Part shown: positions 59,284 to 64,000 of the stretch, one piece after another
Layout of the letters: the number at the start of each line of letters is the position of its first letter
Numbering within the stretch: position 1 is the first letter of the stretch
The notes under the pieces: model-generated
Seen by the model: the letters and a program-made list of their open reading frames with translations, nothing else
Database searches by the model: none
What the model was told of the DNA's origin: nothing
Origin: CAYPNF01 sp964411985
GTDB taxonomy: Bacteria > Verrucomicrobiota > Verrucomicrobiia > Limisphaerales > J093
NCBI GenBank assembly: GCA_964411985.1
Contig: CAYPNF010000003.1
Location: 1 to 64,000 of the forward strand
Direction: 5' to 3'
DNA length: 64,000 bases
Position numbers and translations under genes: made by a program

Positions 59284-60789
59284 TCACCCCTTCCCTCCCG
59301 CCTGACCTTGGGTGGGCAGGCTACTTAGTTTCGCCATCTTCTCCACAAGCCCCTCCAAGGTCACGGCAGAGGCGACTGCAAATTCTGCTATGGCAACCTT
59401 CTGGGTCTCCTCAACGAGCAGCGCTTGGACCGGATCGAGACGTGTCAACAAATCGGCCCCTTTCCCGACCCGCACTGCCTGAAGGACATCGTGGACGGTA
59501 ATCTGCTGCAGAGGCCGGGCAGGCACGTAGCAGACCTCCAAATCCTGCACCTCCGCCAACAGGCGCATCTCCACGAGAACGCGGAGAATCTGTCCGGCCA
59601 ACCGCGTCGGGACCCCGCATGATTCCGATAACTCGATAAGCGAAGGGGGTTTGGCGGCCTGGCTGAACCTGGTTGCCACCTGGGCCGCGAGTCGCAGCGC
59701 CACAAACTCTTTGCTCTTCTGGTGCACCTTTTCCGCATGCCGCTCCTGGAGGTAGGTCCGGCGATTTTGGTAGGCATAAGCCACCTGGGCTCCGAAAAGG
59801 AGAATCAGCCAAGAGAAATAGAGCCCAATCATAAGAACCGGCACCATCCCCATGCTCCCATAAACCCGGCTGTTGCTGACCACGCGGGAAACGTACAGAA
59901 CGCTGCATTCATTGTTCAGCTGCCACAGAAAGCCCCCGACAAAGCCACCCGCTGCAGCCGCCTGCCAATGGACGCGCGTGTTGGGCATCAGCTGGTAGAA
60001 GAGCGAAAAAGCCAGGCCCAGGATCAGGAAGGGAAGCAGGGCGATCAGAACCTTCACGGCAGGGGCTCCCCAGGGCAGCGATTCGACAAAGTCCCTCACC
60101 TCGGAAACGTGCGGGCTACTGGTCAAGGTAAGGGCCAAAGCGATCAAGATCGGTCCCAGCGACAGCGCCGCCCAGTAGAGTACAATCCGCGAGAACCAGT
60201 TCCTGCCCTGTGTCACTCCCCAGATATCGTTGAAGGTGTCTTCAATCCGGCTCAGCATACTGATGGCGACAAACAGAAGCATGATGCTGCCGGTGACGCC
60301 AATCGCGCCGCTGCGGGTGTTGGCCACAAATTGGTTGATCCTCTTGGTAATGTCCTCGCGGGTCGCCACCTCCTTGGCCAGAAGCGGAGCAGGAGTCTCC
60401 TCTGCTGGACTGGCCGGAACGAAAATCATCTGGTCCGGGTGCAAAGGATCGCGAACGACGAGACGGGTGGTGTCGGGCGTCACCTCAGCCACCATTCGAT
60501 CCACAAACCGTCGGATGGTGTCCTCACCTTGACGCTTCAGCAGGCTGCTGGAGACGCTCAGGACCACGGCAAGGATCGGCACCAAGGCGAGCAAACTCGC
60601 GTAGGCGAGCGAGGAAGCACGAACCGGGCAACGGTTCCGCACGAAACTACGGCCGACCAGAAGCCAGAAATGCAGGAACCGTTGCAGGCGGGTGTGGCGG
60701 CTCTCCTCCTGGCAGGCCAGACTCTCGTCGTCGAAAGCCATTTTTGCTTCCGCACCGAGCTTCTTGAGTGTGTCCATGTTGCCGCTCAT
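59284..60789 (-). CDS. YihY/BrkB family membrane protein with C-terminal winged-helix-like domain
   Basis: 501 residues from ATG 60789 (60777 also possible). About six membrane helices: RASSLAYASLLALVPILAVV, GAIGVTGSIMLLFVAISMLS, AALSLGPILIALALTLTSSP, and later ones with MGMVPVLMIGLYFSWLILLF. The soluble C-terminal 120 residues have a winged-helix pattern (PPSLIELSESCGVPTRLAGQ). The family was once called ribonuclease BN but is regarded as a membrane transporter/envelope protein of unknown role. Confidence 0.88.
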   Translation of the reverse strand: MSGNMDTLKKLGAEAKMAFDDESLACQEESRHTRLQRFLHFWLLVGRSFVRNRCPVRASSLAYASLLALVPILAVVLSVSSSLLKRQGEDTIRRFVDRMVAEVTPDTTRLVVRDPLHPDQMIFVPASPAEETPAPLLAKEVATREDITKRINQFVANTRSGAIGVTGSIMLLFVAISMLSRIEDTFNDIWGVTQGRNWFSRIVLYWAALSLGPILIALALTLTSSPHVSEVRDFVESLPWGAPAVKVLIALLPFLILGLAFSLFYQLMPNTRVHWQAAAAGGFVGGFLWQLNNECSVLYVSRVVSNSRVYGSMGMVPVLMIGLYFSWLILLFGAQVAYAYQNRRTYLQERHAEKVHQKSKEFVALRLAAQVATRFSQAAKPPSLIELSESCGVPTRLAGQILRVLVEMRLLAEVQDLEVCYVPARPLQQITVHDVLQAVRVGKGADLLTRLDPVQALLVEETQKVAIAEFAVASAVTLEGLVEKMAKLSSLPTQGQAGGKG

Positions 60790-61171
60790 AGCCTGCTGGC
60801 AACCTACCAGAGACAAAGAGGGACACAAGACATGAGTTCGGCTGGGCCAAACCTGCGAGAGCCCGATTCAAGCAGCCGTTGGTGCGGCGCTATCAGTTCA
60901 TTCGTGGGTGCCTTGTCCTTCCTCCCTTCGTTCTCGTCCTCGTCCCTCCTCCTCGGCAACTGAGCGGAAGCCACGCTTTCGAGGACGAGGACGACCACGA
61001 GGGAGGAGGGACGATTGGAGGACGAGGACGATCACGAGGGGAGAGGGACGATTCGAGCACGAGCACGAAGCACCTTGCGCTGCGATCATAGGGGTGGCAT
61101 TCAGAGACCGCCTCGCGGAAACGGTTTCGGGTTTACTTCGAACCTGAAGCGGCTATGGTGCGGTGTATGAT
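60790..61171. other. Intergenic region between divergent genes with GA-rich repeats
   Basis: A 382 base gap between BrkB and PrsK. It contains the GA-rich tandem repeat (60981-61070) and a CT-rich counterpart (60929-60954) that could pair with it. No promoter consensus or gene is clear. Confidence 0.5.
60929..61070. repeat. 37-bp tandem repeat plus inverted CT-rich arm
   Basis: Unit 1 at 60981-61017 and unit 2 at 61018-61054 are 37 bp each and share GAGGACGAGGACGA, then CACGAGGG and AGGGACGATT; a shorter third copy starts at 61055 with GAGCACGAGCACGA. Upstream, CGTTCTCGTCCTCGTCCCTC (60929-60948) is nearly the complement, so a long imperfect hairpin is possible. Confidence 0.75.
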
Positions 61172-63271
61172 ATGACCTTTTCCATTCTTCTAGCCTCCAT
61201 CGCCGCTGCTGCTGGGTTCACGCTCACGCTCGCGGTGCTGGTTCGCGAACTTCGTTCCCTGGCAAACCTCTCCTTCGCCGCAGGCATGACGGCGTTTGCC
61301 CTCGAAAGCGTCTTCGAGGCTGTTACTCTCCACGCACAAGTGGTCGACGAGAGCCTGCGGTGGCAGACTTGGAGCCTGCGCCTCATGGCGGTGCAACCCG
61401 GATTCTGGCTGGCATTCAGCCTGACTTACTCACGGGGCAACTATCGCGAGTTCCTTTCCCGCTGGCAGTTGGTCATCGTGGCTGCCATCGCTCTGCCGGT
61501 TCTACTCGTCTCTTCCTCAGGCCAAAACCTCCTGACCGTCCACATGGAGAACGGGGCGTTCTACATGCGGCTCAGCCGCCAGGGAAGCCTGCTCCACATG
61601 CTCTACTTGATCGGGTCCGTTCTGGTCTTGATGAACCTGGAAAGGACCTTCCGCAGCGCGGTGGGAACCATGCGTTGGAGGTTGAAGTTCATGATGCTCG
61701 GCTTGGGCGTCCTCTTCATCTTCCGCATCTATACCGCCAGTCAAACCCTCCTCTTCTCCAGCACGGGTGAGTCCCTCAAGGTGTTGAATTCGGGTGCCCT
61801 CCTCGTGGCCGCGGCCCTCATCGCCATCTCCCTCTTCCGAACCAAACCCTTCAGCGTGGATATCTACCCTTCGCACGCCGTTCTGCACAATTCCCTCACG
61901 GTGGTGCTGGCGGGCATCTACCTGGTCGTGGTGGGCGGGCTCGCCAAACTCATGGATTCCGTCGCCGGCTACGCGGCTCTCCCCGTCAAAGCTTTCCTGA
62001 TCCTGGCATCCCTGGTCTTGCTGACGGTCCTCCTCCTCTCCGACCGGATACGACAACGCACCCGCCGTTTCGTCAGTCGGAACTTCAGTCGGCCCATCTA
62101 TAACTATCGCCAGATCTGGTCGACTTTTACGGAGCGAACCTCCTCGCTCATGGATGAGGTCGCTCTCTCCCGAGCGGTGAGCAAATGGGTCTCGGAAGTG
62201 TTCAGCGCGTTGTCGGTGACCGTCTGGCTCGTGGATTCAAAAAGCGAATCCCTTTGCTTCGGCGCTTCCACCCTGCTCTCGGAAAACCAAGCCAGCAAAC
62301 TGCTCACGGAGGAAACCGAAGGTTCAGAGTGGCTGGCTGCCCTCAAGGAGCAATCCCTGCCGGTCGACATCGAGAATTCCCAGGAGGACTGGGCGCTCAG
62401 CCTGAAACGCATCAGCCCCGGGCAATTCCCTGAAAAGGGAGGAAACCGGATTTGCGTGCCCCTCGCCACTGGAGGTGAGGTTCTTGGGACCATGGTGCTC
62501 GGCGATCGCGTGAGCGGAGTGCCCTTTTCGGAGGAGGACCTCGATCTGCTCAAGTGCATTGGCGACCAGGTAGCGGCTGCGCTCATGAACGTGCAGTTAT
62601 CTAATAAGCTCATGCAGGCCAAGGAGATGGAAGCTTTTCAAGCCATGTCCACCTTCTTCGTCCACGACCTCAAGAACACGGCCTCCACCTTGTCCTTGAT
62701 GCTCCAAAACCTGGACACACATTTCCAGAACCCCGAGTTCCGAGCCGATGCACTTAGGGCGGTGGGGAAAAGTGTAGCTCACCTAAACGGTCTCATTAGC
62801 CGATTGACTGTCCTGCGGCAGGGATTCAAGATTCACAAGGCAGAAGCCGATCTAAGTAAGGTGGTGGAGACCGCTATGGCGGGGCTCACCGCGGCTCCGC
62901 AGGTGACGGTGGTCAAGTCGCTTGAGCCCTCGCTGAAAGTTCAGCTGGATCCGGAGCAGATTCAGAAAGTGATTATCAACCTGGTGCTGAACTCTCAGGA
63001 AGCGTTCATGGGAAAGCCTGGAGAGATCACGGTGACCACCGAGCGACGGCCCGGGTGGGTGGTGCTTTCTGTGCGGGACAACGGATGTGGAATGAGTCCG
63101 GATTTCGTAGCCAAGAACCTCTTCCGCCCGTTTCAAACGACGAAAAAGAAGGGCCTTGGAATTGGCATGTTTCATAGTAAGGTGATTGTGGATGCTCATC
63201 GGGGGAAACTCGAGGTGGAGAGCGCACCAGGCCAGGGCACGCTTATTCGACTGCTTTTGCCGACAGGATAG
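61172..63271 (+). CDS. prsK: PrsK-like membrane histidine kinase (exosortase system)
   Basis: 699 residues from ATG 61172 (GTG 61163 possible). About eight N-terminal membrane helices (first LLASIAAAAGFTLTLAVLV), then a GAF domain (about 330-470, with NRICVPLATGGEVLGTMVLG), then a kinase with FFVHDLKNTASTLSLML, NLVLNSQEAFMGKPG, DNGCGMSPDF and KGLGIGMFHSKV. This is the layout of PrsK in PEP-CTERM/exosortase genomes, which pairs with PrsR. The next gene, six bases after the stop, is that partner. Input unknown. Confidence 0.82.
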   Translation: MTFSILLASIAAAAGFTLTLAVLVRELRSLANLSFAAGMTAFALESVFEAVTLHAQVVDESLRWQTWSLRLMAVQPGFWLAFSLTYSRGNYREFLSRWQLVIVAAIALPVLLVSSSGQNLLTVHMENGAFYMRLSRQGSLLHMLYLIGSVLVLMNLERTFRSAVGTMRWRLKFMMLGLGVLFIFRIYTASQTLLFSSTGESLKVLNSGALLVAAALIAISLFRTKPFSVDIYPSHAVLHNSLTVVLAGIYLVVVGGLAKLMDSVAGYAALPVKAFLILASLVLLTVLLLSDRIRQRTRRFVSRNFSRPIYNYRQIWSTFTERTSSLMDEVALSRAVSKWVSEVFSALSVTVWLVDSKSESLCFGASTLLSENQASKLLTEETEGSEWLAALKEQSLPVDIENSQEDWALSLKRISPGQFPEKGGNRICVPLATGGEVLGTMVLGDRVSGVPFSEEDLDLLKCIGDQVAAALMNVQLSNKLMQAKEMEAFQAMSTFFVHDLKNTASTLSLMLQNLDTHFQNPEFRADALRAVGKSVAHLNGLISRLTVLRQGFKIHKAEADLSKVVETAMAGLTAAPQVTVVKSLEPSLKVQLDPEQIQKVIINLVLNSQEAFMGKPGEITVTTERRPGWVVLSVRDNGCGMSPDFVAKNLFRPFQTTKKKGLGIGMFHSKVIVDAHRGKLEVESAPGQGTLIRLLLPTG

Positions 63272-63277
63272 AATTGC

Positions 63278-64000
63278 ATGAATCCGAAGTTGCTAATCGT
63301 TGACGACGACGAAGACATACGCTCGCAGATGAAGTGGGCGCTGGCACAAGACTACCAGGTCGTGCTCGCTGAGGACCGAACCGCAGCTCTCAAAGCGTTT
63401 CGGGATCACAGGCCCATGGTGGTCCTTCTGGATCTCGGCTTGCCGCCCAATCCAGCAGGCCCGGAAGAAGGGTTGGCCACTCTCACCGAACTCCTCGAAG
63501 TGGACCGTTTTGCCAAAGTCATCATCGTCACAGGCCAAGGCGAAAAGGAAAACGCCCTGCGTGCGGTGGGGAACGGTGCCTACCATTTTCTGTGCAAGCC
63601 AGTGGAAATTGATGAGGTCAAGGCCCTGCTCAAGATGGGTTTCTACCTGGCCCAGCTCGAGAGGGAAAACCGTGAGATGCAGAAACAGGTCGCCGGGGAT
63701 AACTTTGAAGGGATGCTGGGAGGCAGCCCTCACATGCAGGATGTTTTCTCCACGATCCGTAAAGTCGCCACGACCGACGCTCCCGTGTTGATCTTGGGGG
63801 AAAGCGGGACCGGCAAAGAAATGACGGCTCTGGCGATCCATCATCGAAGCGGCCGGAAGAATGGTCCATTCATCGCCATCAACTGCGGGGCCATTCCTGA
63901 GAACCTGCTGGAGAGCGAACTGTTTGGCCACGAAAAGGGATCCTTCACTGGCGCCCACGTCCAACGTCAGGGCCGCATTGAAACGGCAAACGGAGGCACA
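63278..64000 (+). CDS. prsR: PrsR-like sigma-54 response regulator (partial, C-terminus beyond window)
   Basis: Start ATG 63278 (directly after prsK). Receiver: KLLIVDDDEDIRSQM, VVLLDLGLPPNP with the acceptor Asp, FLCKPVEI. AAA+ domain begins with Walker A GESGTGKEMTALAIH and the sigma-54 loop GSFTGA near residue 230; the coding sequence runs out at 64000 in frame. About 241 codons visible; DNA-binding helix not seen. PrsR is known to drive sigma-54 promoters of exosortase-linked polysaccharide genes; the assignment rests on its partner. Confidence 0.85.
   Translation, partial: MNPKLLIVDDDEDIRSQMKWALAQDYQVVLAEDRTAALKAFRDHRPMVVLLDLGLPPNPAGPEEGLATLTELLEVDRFAKVIIVTGQGEKENALRAVGNGAYHFLCKPVEIDEVKALLKMGFYLAQLERENREMQKQVAGDNFEGMLGGSPHMQDVFSTIRKVATTDAPVLILGESGTGKEMTALAIHHRSGRKNGPFIAINCGAIPENLLESELFGHEKGSFTGAHVQRQGRIETANGGT

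Noticed and set aside
60981..61070. Possible CRISPR-like array
   Set aside because: Units are contiguous without spacers and no cas gene is near; a simple tandem repeat.

Overview
The window is a GC-rich bacterial chromosome segment that most resembles Verrucomicrobiota (inference from gene content). The markers are a TIGR04073-type exosortase-associated lipoprotein, a PrsK/PrsR-like pair, a very large FG-GAP/ASPIC protein, a DUF1080 protein, a DUF4838 glycosidase, and Gfo/Idh/MocA and TIM-barrel sugar genes. No rRNA, tRNA, CRISPR array, insertion sequence or prophage was seen.

Layout. 1-3.8 kb: sugar metabolism (Gfo/Idh/MocA oxidoreductase, TIM-barrel isomerase, secreted GH29 fucosidase). 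4-20.5 kb: a dense signalling block: membrane pseudo-receiver protein, HDOD protein, CheX-like phosphatase, REC-REC-STAS protein, a TPR / FlgN-like / NtrC-type operon, three PAS histidine kinases and a degenerate HD-GYP regulator. 20.5-30.7 kb: late flagellar and chemotaxis genes (FliT-like, FliS, FlgM, lipoprotein, FliD, two flagellins, CheW, and a chemoreceptor carrying a haem-c motif and a hemerythrin domain). 30.7-40.6 kb: DUF4838-GH5 fusion, a dehydrogenase-like/DHH-like fusion and an MlaFED-type lipid transporter. 40.7-48.2 kb: ispE, exosortase-associated lipoprotein, tatC with two tatA genes, and a Tol-Pal operon containing an extra zinc-ribbon gene. 48.3-58.5 kb: ASPIC giant, secreted protein, DUF1080 protein, CstA, NadD, RsfS, PUR-type protein. 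58.6-64 kb: DUF4149 and BrkB membrane proteins, a repeat-bearing intergenic region, then PrsK/PrsR, cut by the window end.

How it works together. Late flagellar genes are preceded by sigma-28-type promoters (TAAA-like -35, 11 nt spacer, GCCGATAN-like -10) that can be read directly. They lie before flgM-fliS, both flagellins, cheW, the chemoreceptor and probably cheX, fliD and the 4.0 kb membrane protein. FlgM, the sigma-28 antagonist, appears to be in its own regulon. Both flagellin mRNAs start with leaders of equal length (about 138 nt) and shared hairpins, including one that puts the Shine-Dalgarno GGA in a loop, as in CsrA-controlled flagellin leaders. The NtrC-type regulator and kinases could supply an earlier tier of control. 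Several signalling proteins have lost catalytic residues (pseudo-receivers, HD-GYP without its HD), so part of the network probably works by binding.

The most unusual items are the dehydrogenase/DHH fusion (33971-37615), the haem-c chemoreceptor with a hemerythrin domain lacking one iron ligand (28608-30662), the flagellin leaders, and the sigma-28 sites placed almost at start codons. All calls come from reading the sequence; no database search was possible.
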